From CAYSUS01 sp964434165 (lineage in GTDB: Bacteria > Planctomycetota > Planctomycetia > Pirellulales > Thermoguttaceae), in NCBI GenBank assembly GCA_964434165.1, contig CAYSUS010000024.1, positions 15,628-79,627 on the forward strand: DNA of 64,000 bases. The letters are read 5' to 3'. A program made the translations under genes and the position numbers. Position 1 is the stretch's first letter; every line of letters starts with the position of its first letter. Shown here in pieces: positions 1 through 8,558 of this stretch. The notes beneath the pieces are model-generated. The model saw only the letters and a program-made list of their open reading frames with translations, made no database searches and had not been told where the DNA came from.

Positions 1-1
1 C

Positions 2-1993
2 GCGCCGCCGCGGGGCGCCGCCGGCGACCGCGTCTCTCCCGGGGGCTTGCAGATCGGGGTCACCGGCTCGGCCGCCGTGGGAAGCGACATGCTCTTCGCG
101 GCGCGGGAGAGCATTCGCAACACAGAGCTGACGACCGTCATCCTGGTGGTGATCATCCTGCTGGCGGTGTATCGAGCGCCGGGTCTGGTGCTTGTGCCCC
201 TGGTGACCATCGCGGCCTCCACGGCCGTGGCTATGGGCCTGGTGGCGCTGGTCTCGCAGGCGGGCCGGGAGCTGGGCTGGTTCGACTTCCACGTCTTCAA
301 GACCACCAAGATCTTCATCGTGGTGTTGCTTTTCGGCGCGGGGACCGACTTCTGCCTGTTCCTCATCGCTCGCTATCGGGAGGAGCTGGAGCGCGGGCTC
401 GAGGTGCCCCGGGCGACGGCTCACGCTCTGGCCCACGTGGGCGACGCTCTGGCCGCCAGCGCCCTGACCACGATCCTCGGCCTGACCATGATGGTGTTCG
501 CGGACTTCGGCAAGTTCCGCAATAGCGGCCCGGTGATCGCCTTTTGCCTATTGGTCGCGCTGGCGGCCTCCGTGACGCTGGCCCCGGCGCTGCTTCGAGG
601 CATGGGCCGCTACGTGTTCTGGCCGTTCCGGTTCAACGGGGGACCGGAGGCGACCCGTCACCCCCACGCGGCCGCAAACCCGCCCGAGCCCCGCTCGTGG
701 TTCGGCTGGTTGTGGACCCGCGTGGCAGGGCAGGTCGTCACGCGCCCTGGACTGGTTCTGATCGCGTGCGTCTTGTTGCTGGCGCCGATGGCGGTCGAGG
801 GCGTGCACGTGCCGGTGACCTACGATCTGCTCAGCGAGCTGCCACCCCATCGACCCAGCGTGCGCGGGACGCGTCTTCTGGAGAGGTTCTTCCTCCCGGG
901 CGAGATAGGACCGGTCGCACTCCTGGCGCACGCCCCCGATCCTCGGTTCGCGACCGAGCGCGGGCGGGAGCAGATCGCGGTGTTGACGCGCCGGCTCTTC
1001 GACTTCGAATACACCGACAGCGCAGGCAACGAGGTCCATCCGATCTACCGCGTGCGGAGCCGTTCCGAGCCCCTCGGCGGGCCGCCGGGCAGTTTCCTTT
1101 CCCCGCATGGTTTTGAGAAGATGGTCGTGCTGAATCATCCCAAGACCAAGGCCCGTTTCCTGGCCCAATCGCCCGGCTACACCGGGCGCGTGACGCGACT
1201 GGACCTCGTGTTCCTGTACGATCCGTTCTCGCGGGAGAGCGTTCGTCTGCTCGACCGCGTCGAGACGTACCTGGACCGGATGGCGACCGATCCGGATTCC
1301 CCGTGGTTCGGCACGGTCTTCTACTTCGCAGGCACCACCGCCGCGGTGCGCGACCTGGCCGCGGTGACGACCAGCGACCGACGGGTGATTCAGCAGCTCG
1401 TGGTGATCGCCGTCCTGGGCGTGCTCATCGTCCTGCTCCGGCACGCGGTGCTGAGCATGTACATGATCGTCTCGGTGCTGTTCGGCTATTTCGTCAGCAT
1501 CGGGGCCACGGAGTGGGTGTTCCGGGCGATCTACGGTCCGACCTTCGACGGCCTGGACTGGAAGGTGCCCGTGTTCCTGTTCGTGATCCTCATCGCCGTG
1601 GGCCAGGACTACAACATCTACCTGGCTACGCGGGTCTTCGAGGAACAGAAGCGCCGGGGCCGGAAAGAGGGGCTCCGGGCGGCGGTGATCCGCACCGGGG
1701 GGATCATTACCAGTTGCGGGATCATCATGGCCGGGACCTTCGCGTCCATGACCACGGGCACGCTCCGGGCGATGCAGGAACTCGGATTCGCCCTGGCTTT
1801 CGGGGTGCTGCTCGACACGCTGGTTATCCGCACTGTGCTTCTGCCGGCCTTCCTCGCCTTGTCTCAGCGGTGGGGCGAAGGCCATCGGTGGCCCGAGGAC
1901 CAAGCGGAGGAAGGCGAGGTGGTGCCGGCCGCTCCGCATCGCATCCCGATCGCGGCCGAGCCCCTCTCCGAGGTGTCGCGGGCCCCGCGGTAG
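2..1993 (+). CDS. MMPL/RND-family transporter, 3' part
   Basis: This is the C-terminal two thirds of a large inner-membrane transporter of the MMPL/RND superfamily; the reading frame is open to the window edge, so the true start lies upstream. Two hydrophobic multi-helix blocks flank an extracytoplasmic domain. The first block carries GTDF (near base 340) and the second the matching GQDYN (near base 1605), the acidic motif of the proton-relay helix in MMPL proteins. Both blocks end in basic loops (RYREE, RVFEEQKRRG) typical of the family. Complete members have about 900-1000 residues, so roughly 250-350 are missing. Such proteins export lipids or hydrophobic compounds with the proton gradient; the substrate cannot be told from the sequence. 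A TTG at 47 opens the longest start-to-stop frame but is not a credible start. Confidence 0.85.
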   Translation, partial: APPRGAAGDRVSPGGLQIGVTGSAAVGSDMLFAARESIRNTELTTVILVVIILLAVYRAPGLVLVPLVTIAASTAVAMGLVALVSQAGRELGWFDFHVFKTTKIFIVVLLFGAGTDFCLFLIARYREELERGLEVPRATAHALAHVGDALAASALTTILGLTMMVFADFGKFRNSGPVIAFCLLVALAASVTLAPALLRGMGRYVFWPFRFNGGPEATRHPHAAANPPEPRSWFGWLWTRVAGQVVTRPGLVLIACVLLLAPMAVEGVHVPVTYDLLSELPPHRPSVRGTRLLERFFLPGEIGPVALLAHAPDPRFATERGREQIAVLTRRLFDFEYTDSAGNEVHPIYRVRSRSEPLGGPPGSFLSPHGFEKMVVLNHPKTKARFLAQSPGYTGRVTRLDLVFLYDPFSRESVRLLDRVETYLDRMATDPDSPWFGTVFYFAGTTAAVRDLAAVTTSDRRVIQQLVVIAVLGVLIVLLRHAVLSMYMIVSVLFGYFVSIGATEWVFRAIYGPTFDGLDWKVPVFLFVILIAVGQDYNIYLATRVFEEQKRRGRKEGLRAAVIRTGGIITSCGIIMAGTFASMTTGTLRAMQELGFALAFGVLLDTLVIRTVLLPAFLALSQRWGEGHRWPEDQAEEGEVVPAAPHRIPIAAEPLSEVSRAPR

Positions 1994-2102
1994 TCGCCGG
2001 GCTGGCGGGCGTGTTGCGCGAATAGTGGACACCGATTGCCCGACTTCGCGGCAATTTGAAGCCGTGTGCCAAATCTTCAGAAAACGCGCGGTCGGCTCCT
2101 AA

Positions 2103-2127
2103 CCATAAACTTTGCAATGGTTTATGG
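2103..2127. promoter_or_regulatory. AT-rich inverted repeat upstream of glnA
   Basis: In the 301-bp gap between the transporter and glnA, CCATAAAC (2103-2110) and GTTTATGG (2120-2127) form a perfect 8-bp stem with a 9-nt loop in otherwise GC-rich DNA. No T-run follows it. It lies 168 bases before the glnA start and could be an operator or part of the promoter region. The rest of the gap shows no gene. The link to nitrogen control is inference. Confidence 0.4.
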
Positions 2128-2294
2128 GTGACGAGCTTCGGTCGCACCAGATAGTGCGGTACTTCGTTTGCGACTGGTGAGGCCCGCGAATTCGCCAGCG
2201 CGGCCGCCTGGGAGGCGGCTGCCTCAGGGACGGGGAAACCGGGGAGCGCCCCCCGAGTCCATGAATCCATCCATAGCCAACGAGGAGTGGTTAG

Positions 2295-3707
2295 ATGACG
2301 CCCAAAGAAGTATTGGCCCTGTGTCGCGAGAAGGACGTGAAGGCCGTGGACCTGCGGTTCATGGATTTTCCCGGCCTCTGGCAGCACTTCACCATCCCGG
2401 TCGACAAACTGGACGAGGACGTGTTCGAGGACGGCCTGGGGTTCGACGGGTCGAGCATCCGTGGATGGCAGCGGATCAACGAAAGCGACATGCTCGTTGT
2501 GCCGCAGCCGGAGACGGCCAACCTGGACCCGTTCTGCGAGATCACGACCCTTTCGATGATCTGCAATATCCAGGACCCGATCACCCGCGAGGATTACTCC
2601 CGCGATCCGCGCAACGTCGCGCGCAAGGCTGCCAACTACCTGAAGAGCACCGGCATCGCCGACACGTGCTTCGTGGGTCCGGAGGCCGAGTTCTTCATCT
2701 TCGACGACATTCGTTACGACCAGACCTCGGACCACGGGTTCTACTTCGTCGATAGCGTCGAGGGCCAGTGGAACCGGGGCAAGGACGAGGGGCCCAACCT
2801 CGGCTACAAGCTCCGATACAAGGAAGGCTACTTCCCGGTGCCGCCCGCCGACAGCCTGATGGATCTCCGCAACGAGATGATGGTCATGATGATCGAATGC
2901 GGGATCGACATCGAGGCCCAGCACCACGAGGTAGCCACGGGTGGCCAGGCCGAAATCGACATGAAGTTCGATCAGCTCGTTTCCACGGCCGACAAGGTGA
3001 TGCTCTACAAGTACATCGCCAAGAACGTCGCGCGCAAGCACAACAAGGTCGTGACCTTCATGCCCAAGCCGCTGTTCGCCGACAACGGGTCGGGCATGCA
3101 CACGCACCTCTCCCTGTGGAAGGGCGGCGAGCCCCTTTTCGCCGGCAGCGGCTATGCCGGCCTCAGCGAGATGGCGCTGTACGCCATCGGCGGGCTGCTC
3201 AAGCACGCCCCGTCCGTTTGCGCTTTCTCCAATCCCACGACCAACAGCTACAAGCGCTTGGTCCCGGGGTTTGAAGCCCCGGTCAACCTCGCCTACTCGC
3301 AGCGCAACCGGTCGGCCTCGGTCCGCATCCCCATGTACAGCGCAAGCCCTAAAGCCAAGCGCCTGGAGTTCCGCTGCCCCGACCCGAGCTGCAATCCCTA
3401 CCTGGCCTTCTCGGCCATGCTGATGGCGATGATCGACGGGATCCAGAACAAGGTTGATCCGGGCGAGCCGCTGGACAAGGATATCTACGATCTCTCGCCG
3501 GAGGAGATGAAAGACGTCCCCACGACCCCGGGCTCGCTCGACGAGGCGCTCCGCGCCCTGCGCGAGGACCACGAGTTCCTGCTCCGCGGCGACGTCTTCA
3601 CGCCCGACGTAATCGACACGTGGATCTGGTACAAGTCGGAGAACGAGGTGGACGCCATCCGCCTGCGCCCGCACCCGTTCGAGTTCTGTCTGTACGCGGA
3701 TATCTAG
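2295..3707 (+). CDS. glnA: Type I glutamine synthetase
   Basis: GlnA makes glutamine from glutamate, ammonia and ATP in the cytoplasm as a dodecamer. The 470 residues match the usual length for the GSI-beta type. The N-terminal beta-grasp segment contains GFDGSSI, the catalytic domain has GPEAEFF, NGSGMHTH and the KAKRLEFRCPDPS glutamate-binding stretch. Tyr398 lies in DKDIYDLSPEE, the position adenylylated by GlnE in GSI-beta enzymes, so covalent control is likely. The ATG at 2295 follows a GAGGAG Shine-Dalgarno at 2282-2287. The gene is flanked by a stem-loop upstream and a large fold-back element downstream, so it is probably transcribed alone. Confidence 0.97.
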   Translation: MTPKEVLALCREKDVKAVDLRFMDFPGLWQHFTIPVDKLDEDVFEDGLGFDGSSIRGWQRINESDMLVVPQPETANLDPFCEITTLSMICNIQDPITREDYSRDPRNVARKAANYLKSTGIADTCFVGPEAEFFIFDDIRYDQTSDHGFYFVDSVEGQWNRGKDEGPNLGYKLRYKEGYFPVPPADSLMDLRNEMMVMMIECGIDIEAQHHEVATGGQAEIDMKFDQLVSTADKVMLYKYIAKNVARKHNKVVTFMPKPLFADNGSGMHTHLSLWKGGEPLFAGSGYAGLSEMALYAIGGLLKHAPSVCAFSNPTTNSYKRLVPGFEAPVNLAYSQRNRSASVRIPMYSASPKAKRLEFRCPDPSCNPYLAFSAMLMAMIDGIQNKVDPGEPLDKDIYDLSPEEMKDVPTTPGSLDEALRALREDHEFLLRGDVFTPDVIDTWIWYKSENEVDAIRLRPHPFEFCLYADI

Positions 3708-3730
3708 CGGTCAGTGGCTGGCGGTGAGTG

Positions 3731-3820
3731 GGTGGAGCCGTGCTTCGTGCTCGCGTGCGACGTACTCGATCTGGAGTGTTCAGCACGAGAGGACGTGGTA
3801 CGGAGCACGGCGGCTCCACC
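3731..3820. terminator. Fold-back element between glnA and the convergent Uma2 gene
   Basis: GGTGGAGCC (3731-3739) pairs perfectly with GGCTCCACC (3812-3820), and the adjoining GTGCT (3740-3744) with AGCAC (3804-3808) across a 3-nt bulge. The interior has further short inverted words such as CGTACTCG. It sits exactly between two converging genes, so a bidirectional terminator or insulating repeat is the simplest reading. Its inner words resemble the dispersed composite repeats at 14771, 33699 and 62212. No T-run is present, so the termination role is inferred. Confidence 0.4.
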
Positions 3821-3840
3821 ATTCCGACCTCCGGCTTTCC

Positions 3841-4389
3841 TCACCGCCGGAAGACTACGACGAGCGGAATCGCAAGGCCCGGGACGACGTCCTCGCCGCT
3901 GCGCACGTCGGTTTTGGTCAACACGCGGATGTCGCTCAGGCTTCGGTAGACCGTCGCGGTGCGGCTTTCCGGTGAGGGCACCCACACCAGGCGGCAGCCG
4001 GCTTCGAGCCAGTCGCCCACGTTGGCCAGGACTCCGCTGGCCCGGTCCTCTGGAGCAAGCACCTCCACCGTCAGGTCCGGCGGGCCCTCGAAGTAGCCGC
4101 GCTGCGGCTCTTGCGTGGCCCGCTCCGCGCGGACAAAAGCCACATCTCGTGCCCTGACCGTGTCCGGGTCGCGGTCAATCCAGAAGCCCGTTCCGGCGAG
4201 ATACGCGTTTCCGAGTCGCTTGTCGTGCACCCAGCTACCCAGCCGGCCCGCAAGACTCATCCCGATCCGGCCGTGCTTCGCTGCGGCTGGTGACCTGGTC
4301 TGGAGCAGACCGCGCGTCAACTCGCATCGTCCCAGGCCTGGGGCTTCAAGCAATTGGCCGGCAATCATGACGGGACTGGCGGCTGCCAT
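3841..4389 (-). CDS. Uma2 family (DUF820) putative endonuclease
   Basis: This 182-residue protein has the layout of Uma2/DUF820 proteins, a PD-(D/E)XK-fold family abundant in planctomycetes and cyanobacteria. Visible family motifs are HGRIGMSLAGRLGSWV near the N-terminus, RDPDTVRARDVAFV in the middle, and PPDLTVEVLAPEDRA followed by WLEAGCRLVWV; the Asp of PPDL and the Glu of VEVL are the expected active-site acids. The frame extends upstream to 4611 but that part is arginine-rich, unlike the family, and overlaps metG; the ATG at 4389 gives the family length. The biological role of these proteins is unknown. It converges on glnA and is divergent from metG. Confidence 0.75.
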   Translation of the reverse strand: MAAASPVMIAGQLLEAPGLGRCELTRGLLQTRSPAAAKHGRIGMSLAGRLGSWVHDKRLGNAYLAGTGFWIDRDPDTVRARDVAFVRAERATQEPQRGYFEGPPDLTVEVLAPEDRASGVLANVGDWLEAGCRLVWVPSPESRTATVYRSLSDIRVLTKTDVRSGEDVVPGLAIPLVVVFRR

Positions 4390-4609
4390 GGCTCCAAGCG
4401 AGGCTAGCCCAACGACCGAATCCGCGTCAACACCCCCCTCTCGGCTGCCTCTCGCTCGGGTCCTGCAACGCCCTCCCCCGCGCGGACCGGCTTCGCTACA
4501 ATACGCCTTTTCGTCTCCTGGTCCGGCCGTCGCGAGAAGCGAACCGTGCTCCCCGCGGGCGTGTCGCGCAGAAGATGCTGCGGAAATCTCGGCCCCGCAT
4601 GGAGTCCGC

Positions 4610-6643
4610 ATGAGTCAGCGAAAGATCCTCGTGACCAGCGCCCTGCCCTACGCCAACGGGCACATTCACATCGGGCACCTGGTCGAGTACATCCAGACCG
4701 ACATCTGGGTCCGCTTCCAGAAGCTTCGCGGGCACCGGTGCATCTACCTCTGCGCCGACGACACTCACGGCACGGCGATCATGATCCGCGCCCGGCAAGA
4801 GGGGATCCGCGAGGAGGAGCTGATCGCCGAGATGCGCGAAGCCCACGTCCGCGACTTCAGCGGATTCGACATCGAGTTCGATAACTACGGCAGCACGAAC
4901 AGCCCTGAGAACCGCTCGCTTTGCGGCGAGTTCTGGGCCGCGCTTCGCAAGGCCGACATGGTGCACGAGCAGGACGTGACCCAGCTTTACGACGTGGACG
5001 CGGGCACGTTCCTCGCCGACCGCTTCGTCAAGGGGACCTGCCCGGTTTGCGAGCTACCCAACCAGTACGGCGACAGCTGCGATAACGGGCATCACTACAG
5101 CCCCGTCGAGCTGATCTCGCCGATCAGCACGCTCTCGGGCACCACGCCCGAGGTCCGCACGGCCAAGCACCTGTTTGTCCAGATCGAGAAGCTGCATGGC
5201 TTCCTCGCCGAGTGGACCCAGTGCGGCGACCATCTCCAGCCGGAGATCGCCAACTACCTCAAGGGGCACTTCCTCGGCGAACCGCTCCGCGACTGGGACG
5301 TGTCGCGCCCCGCCCCCTACTTCGGTTTCGAGATCCCCGATTCGCCGGGCAACTACTGGTACGTCTGGTTCGATGCCCCGATCGGCTACATCGCCTCGAC
5401 CCTCGAGTGGTGCAAGCGCTCGGGCGAGGACTTCGATTCTTGGTGGGCCTCGGACCAGACCGAGATCCACCACTTCATCGGCAAGGACATCACCTACTTC
5501 CACACGCTGTTCTGGCCCGCGATGCTCGAGGTCTCGCGGTTCAGCCTGCCGCGCAGCATCCGCATCCACGGGTTCCTCACCGTCGACGGCGAGAAGATGT
5601 CGAAGACCAAGGGGACGTTCATCCAGGCGGCCACCTACCTGGAGTACCTCGACCCGTCGTACCTGCGGTACTACTACGCCTCGAAGCTCACGCCCCGCGT
5701 GGACGACATCGACTTGAGCTTCGACGACTTGGCCGACAAGGCCGACGCCGACCTCGTAGGCAAAGTGGTTAACCTGGCCAGCCGCACGGCCAAGTTCGCT
5801 GTCAGGACCGGCCTGGCCGAGAGATACCCGGACGACGGCGGGCTGTTCGCCCAGACCGCCGCCGACGGCGACCAGATCGCCGAGGCCTACGAGGCCTGCG
5901 ACTACAACCGCGCCGTGCGCCTGGTAATGGCGGCCGCGGACCGGGCGAACCAGTACGTCGAGCGGATGGAGCCCTGGAAGTTGCAGAACGATCCGGAAAA
6001 GGCCCTGCAGCTTCAGGACGTGTGCACCGTGGGCTTGAATCTGTTCCGGCAGATCGCGGTCTATCTCGCGCCGGTGCTCCCGCGTCTCGCGCGGCAGACC
6101 GGCGAGCTGCTGGGCCGGCCCATCGAGCGGTGGGACGAGTCGAAGACTCCCCTAACGGGGACGCCGGTCAGCAAGTTCAAGCACATGCTCCAGCGCGTGG
6201 ATCGCAAGGGGATCGAGGCCATGATCGCGGCCAGCCGCGAGGCCCCGCCCTCGACGCCGCCCCAGGCGGCAGCCGTTTCGCAACAGGACGAGCTTGTGGC
6301 CGAGCCGCTGGCCGAGGAGTGCACGATCGACGACTTCGTGAAGGTCGACCTCCGCGTGGCCGAGGTGCTCGCCGCCGAGGACGTGCCCGAGGCCAAGAAG
6401 CTCCTCAAGCTCACGCTGAGCCTGGGCGGGGCGCATCGCCGCACCGTGTTCGCCGGGATCAAGGCGGCCTACGATCCGCAGCAGCTCGTCGGCCGGCTCG
6501 TCATCCTGGCCGCCAACCTCGCCCCGCGCAAGATGAAATTCGGCGTGAGCGAGGGCATGGTCTTGGCCGCCGGGCCGGGCGAGGCGGACGTGTTCCTGCT
6601 CCAGCCCGACGAGGGCGCCAAGCCGGGCCAGCGGGTGCACTAG
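4610..6643 (+). CDS. metG: Methionyl-tRNA synthetase
   Basis: MetG charges tRNA-Met in the cytoplasm. The 677-residue length is that of the long bacterial form. HIGH is at residues 20-23, the KMSKS-type loop reads KMSKT at 329-333, and a zinc knuckle region begins at Cys144. A C-terminal EMAP/Trbp111-type tRNA-binding domain (about residues 570-677) carries FVKVDLRVAEVL and PRKMKFGVSEGM. The frame is open upstream to 4115, but the family start is the ATG at 4610 just before SQRKILVTSALPYANG. In the knuckle Cys144, Cys147 and Cys157 are kept, but the fourth Cys of the Escherichia coli pattern is Gly160, followed by two His. A hairpin follows the stop codon. Confidence 0.95.
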   Translation: MSQRKILVTSALPYANGHIHIGHLVEYIQTDIWVRFQKLRGHRCIYLCADDTHGTAIMIRARQEGIREEELIAEMREAHVRDFSGFDIEFDNYGSTNSPENRSLCGEFWAALRKADMVHEQDVTQLYDVDAGTFLADRFVKGTCPVCELPNQYGDSCDNGHHYSPVELISPISTLSGTTPEVRTAKHLFVQIEKLHGFLAEWTQCGDHLQPEIANYLKGHFLGEPLRDWDVSRPAPYFGFEIPDSPGNYWYVWFDAPIGYIASTLEWCKRSGEDFDSWWASDQTEIHHFIGKDITYFHTLFWPAMLEVSRFSLPRSIRIHGFLTVDGEKMSKTKGTFIQAATYLEYLDPSYLRYYYASKLTPRVDDIDLSFDDLADKADADLVGKVVNLASRTAKFAVRTGLAERYPDDGGLFAQTAADGDQIAEAYEACDYNRAVRLVMAAADRANQYVERMEPWKLQNDPEKALQLQDVCTVGLNLFRQIAVYLAPVLPRLARQTGELLGRPIERWDESKTPLTGTPVSKFKHMLQRVDRKGIEAMIAASREAPPSTPPQAAAVSQQDELVAEPLAEECTIDDFVKVDLRVAEVLAAEDVPEAKKLLKLTLSLGGAHRRTVFAGIKAAYDPQQLVGRLVILAANLAPRKMKFGVSEGMVLAAGPGEADVFLLQPDEGAKPGQRVH

Positions 6644-6647
6644 GCCG

Positions 6648-6678
6648 CCGCCTCCAGAGCGCATCGCTCGGGAGGCGG
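6648..6678. terminator. Stem-loop directly after metG
   Basis: CCGCCTCC (6648-6655) pairs with GGAGGCGG (6671-6678), and inside it GAGCG (6657-6661) pairs with CGCTC (6665-6669) around a CAT loop, with one mismatch between the two stems. It begins 5 bases after the metG stop and lies between converging genes. There is no T-run, so termination may need Rho or the structure may just protect the 3' end. Confidence 0.5.
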
Positions 6679-6826
6679 AAGTGGTCGTCCGCCGGCATCG
6701 GAAAGGTTTGCGAAACTGGGCAAGTTGGGAAGATCGCCGATTTGGTCTAGAACGATTCCCCGCGATTCGTTACCATGCGCTGCCCTATTGGGGGACCGCA
6801 AGGCGGCGAGGTCATCCCGGCCGCGG

Positions 6827-7099
6827 TCACGGCGCGAGAAGCGAGAGGGCGAGGATCGTGGCGAGCACGCCTGCCACCCCCAGGATGATCCACCAGAGGG
6901 GACGACCGGACCAGGGCCGCGTGTCGGCTGTCACATAGGCGCCGCAGTATGGGCACCGGGGGGCGTCCTCGTACACTTCGGCGCCGCACTCCGGACAGGG
7001 AATCGTTTCGATCTCGTCGTCTCCCACGTCGGGCTCCGGGAACTCGTTGTCGTCCAGTTCGCGCCCGGAACGCTCGAACTCAAAATCGTCGTACCCCAT
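6827..7099 (-). CDS. Small zinc-ribbon membrane protein
   Basis: This 90-residue protein has an acidic N-terminus (YDDFEFE, DNEFPEPDVGDDE), then a double CXXC zinc ribbon with CPECG and CPYCG, then a single C-terminal membrane helix of about 21 residues (PLWWIILGVAGVLATILALS). This order is common in planctomycete proteins annotated only as zinc-ribbon domain proteins. An upstream ATG at 7183 would add 28 residues rich in arginine and serine; the ATG at 7099, which begins the acidic segment seen in relatives, is preferred. The function is unknown; a tail-anchored cytoplasmic zinc ribbon may bind a partner protein or nucleic acid near the membrane. Confidence 0.65.
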   Translation of the reverse strand: MGYDDFEFERSGRELDDNEFPEPDVGDDEIETIPCPECGAEVYEDAPRCPYCGAYVTADTRPWSGRPLWWIILGVAGVLATILALSLLAP

Positions 7100-7320
7100 T
7101 TTCGAATTCGTCTCGTCCCTTCCAGCCCCAGAAACGGCCCGCCCCATGCGACGTGCGAGGGATCGCTGCCGCGGTGGGATCAATCAAAGCGAGTTGAGCG
7201 CCCTGCCTCTGAGGGCATTGTCGGTGCCGAGGCGGTCTTTCGGAAGGGCTCCTCGCCCGGTCCCCCTCGGACAGGCCGCACCGGCTCGCCGGAGCCCGTG
7301 ATCCATCAAGGAGGAGGATC

Positions 7321-8439
7321 ATGAATTCCGTGAAGAATCTGGCCCTGATGGTGTTGCTGGCCGGGGCTGCGTACGTTGCCTATGAGCACATCTCGGGGGG
7401 GGGGGCGAGCGAGCCGCCGCCCGGGGCCCCATCCGAGGCGGCCGAGGTGCCCAAGGTCGAGGTGCCCGGGATGGACCGCGCGGGTCTTGCTCCACCCCGG
7501 GTGGCCGAGGGGGGGCGTACGATCGGTACCGAGGCGCCGCCTTTCATGCCCGGCAAAATGGACTCCGCGAGCGATCCCCTCCCTGCGCCGGGCCGCGAGA
7601 TCGCAGTTCCATCCCGCGCGGCTGGATTCGACGCTCCCCGAAGCAACCTGGGGGCCGAAAGCCGCCCTTGGGCCGAGACGCTCTCGACGACCGGGCCGAG
7701 CCGGGAAGGGGCCGCGGACCGCGTGACGGCTTCGGCCGAGGCGCCGGCGGGTCCTGAGGACGACGTCATCCGCGAGCCGTTCATCCGGTGTATGGAGGCC
7801 GCCCACGCCAAGCTGGCCCGCGATGAGTTCACCGATGTGCTGACGCAACTGAGCGAATGGCACAACCATCCCGATTTGACCCCGGCAGAGGGCGAGAAAC
7901 TGGTCGAGCTGCTTGATCAGCTGGCCGGCAGCGTGATCTACTCGCGGGAGCATCTGCTGGCGCCCGCCCACGTGGTCAAGCCGGGCGACACGCTGCCCGA
8001 GATCGCCCGTGCCAACGGCGTCCCCTGGGAGCTGTTGGCCAAGATCAACGGCGTTCGCGACCCGAACGCCCTGCGGCCCGAGGAGGAGATCAAGGTCGTG
8101 CCCGGGCCGTTCCACGCCGTGATTCGCCTGGCCGACCGGGAACTGACGTTGCTCCTGCAAGGCAAGCTCTACGCCGGCCGGTTCGCAATCGAGGCCGATT
8201 CCAGCCTGGAACGGTCGATCGGCAGTTATCAGGAGTACGAAGTCCTTCGCAAGTCGCCTGCCGAGCCGGATGCTCCTGGCGAGAAGGCCTTGGAACTGAG
8301 CGACGGCGTCACCCTCTGCGGCCCGGACAGCGGCACGCCCACCGCCGCCTCCCGCGGGACGATCCGCCTTGGGCGCCGCGACATCGGCGACGTTTGCGAC
8401 ATCCTCTCCGTCGGTTCCCGGGTAGTGATTGTACGCTAG
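7321..8439 (+). CDS. LysM protein with degenerate L,D-transpeptidase-like domain
   Basis: The 372-residue protein starts with a membrane anchor or signal (residues 6-22), followed by a long Pro/Ala/Gly-rich linker, a helical segment (about 150-210) and a LysM peptidoglycan-binding repeat at about 217-262 (VVKPGDTLPEIAR). The C-terminal domain resembles YkuD L,D-transpeptidases: VIRLADRELTLLLQGKL, then SRGTIRLGRRDIGDV and DILSVGSRV. In active enzymes the motif reads SXGCIR; here the catalytic Cys is Thr347, and the usual upstream HG reads Cys333-Gly. It is therefore predicted to bind wall but not cross-link it. The start has a strong AAGGAGGAG site. An 11-G run lies at codons 25-28. Confidence 0.8.
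   Translation: MNSVKNLALMVLLAGAAYVAYEHISGGGASEPPPGAPSEAAEVPKVEVPGMDRAGLAPPRVAEGGRTIGTEAPPFMPGKMDSASDPLPAPGREIAVPSRAAGFDAPRSNLGAESRPWAETLSTTGPSREGAADRVTASAEAPAGPEDDVIREPFIRCMEAAHAKLARDEFTDVLTQLSEWHNHPDLTPAEGEKLVELLDQLAGSVIYSREHLLAPAHVVKPGDTLPEIARANGVPWELLAKINGVRDPNALRPEEEIKVVPGPFHAVIRLADRELTLLLQGKLYAGRFAIEADSSLERSIGSYQEYEVLRKSPAEPDAPGEKALELSDGVTLCGPDSGTPTAASRGTIRLGRRDIGDVCDILSVGSRVVIVR
7395..7405 (+). repeat. Run of 11 G inside the LysM gene
   Basis: Eleven consecutive G follow the membrane anchor codons. As read, the frame stays open (His-Ile-Ser-Gly-Gly-Gly-Ala). A gain or loss of one G would destroy the downstream domains, so this is either a slippage-prone contingency tract or a length that should be confirmed in the reads. 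Confidence 0.8.
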
Positions 8440-8466
8440 CCTGACTCCGGTTTCGGCCCGGCGTAC

Positions 8467-8482
8467 GGGGCGGCGCCCCTTT
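8467..8482 (+). terminator. Short GC hairpin with T3 before pyrE
   Basis: GGGGC (8467-8471) and GCCCC (8475-8479) pair around a 3-nt loop and are followed by TTT. It sits 28 bases after the LysM stop and upstream of the proposed pyrE promoter. The T-run is short, so this is a weak candidate. Confidence 0.35.
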
Positions 8483-8499
8483 CGCGGAGCGGCGCAAGC

Positions 8500-8508
8500 T
8501 GCTATACA
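8500..8508 (+). promoter_or_regulatory. Extended -10 promoter candidate for pyrE
   Basis: TGCTATACA fits the TG-N-TATAAT extended -10 form. No good -35 is visible. It is 50 bases before the pyrE start. The same TGCTAT core occurs before ccsA-hemA (10057) and cdsA (21889), which strengthens the reading. Confidence 0.45.
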
Positions 8509-8558
8509 CGTGCGCCGGGGGAGTGCGTGGACACACACCGGGATAAGGGGAGGACCGC

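Noticed and set aside
2024..2040. A sigma-54 promoter-like word TGGACACCGATTGC before glnA
   Set aside because: The distance between GG and GC is one base short of the strict spacing.
1824..3674. A 616-codon minus-strand open frame over glnA
   Set aside because: It is antisense to the conserved glutamine synthetase; codon positions mirror glnA.
3841..4611. The longer 256-residue form of the Uma2 protein
   Set aside because: The extra N-terminal part is arginine-rich, lacks family match and overlaps the metG start.
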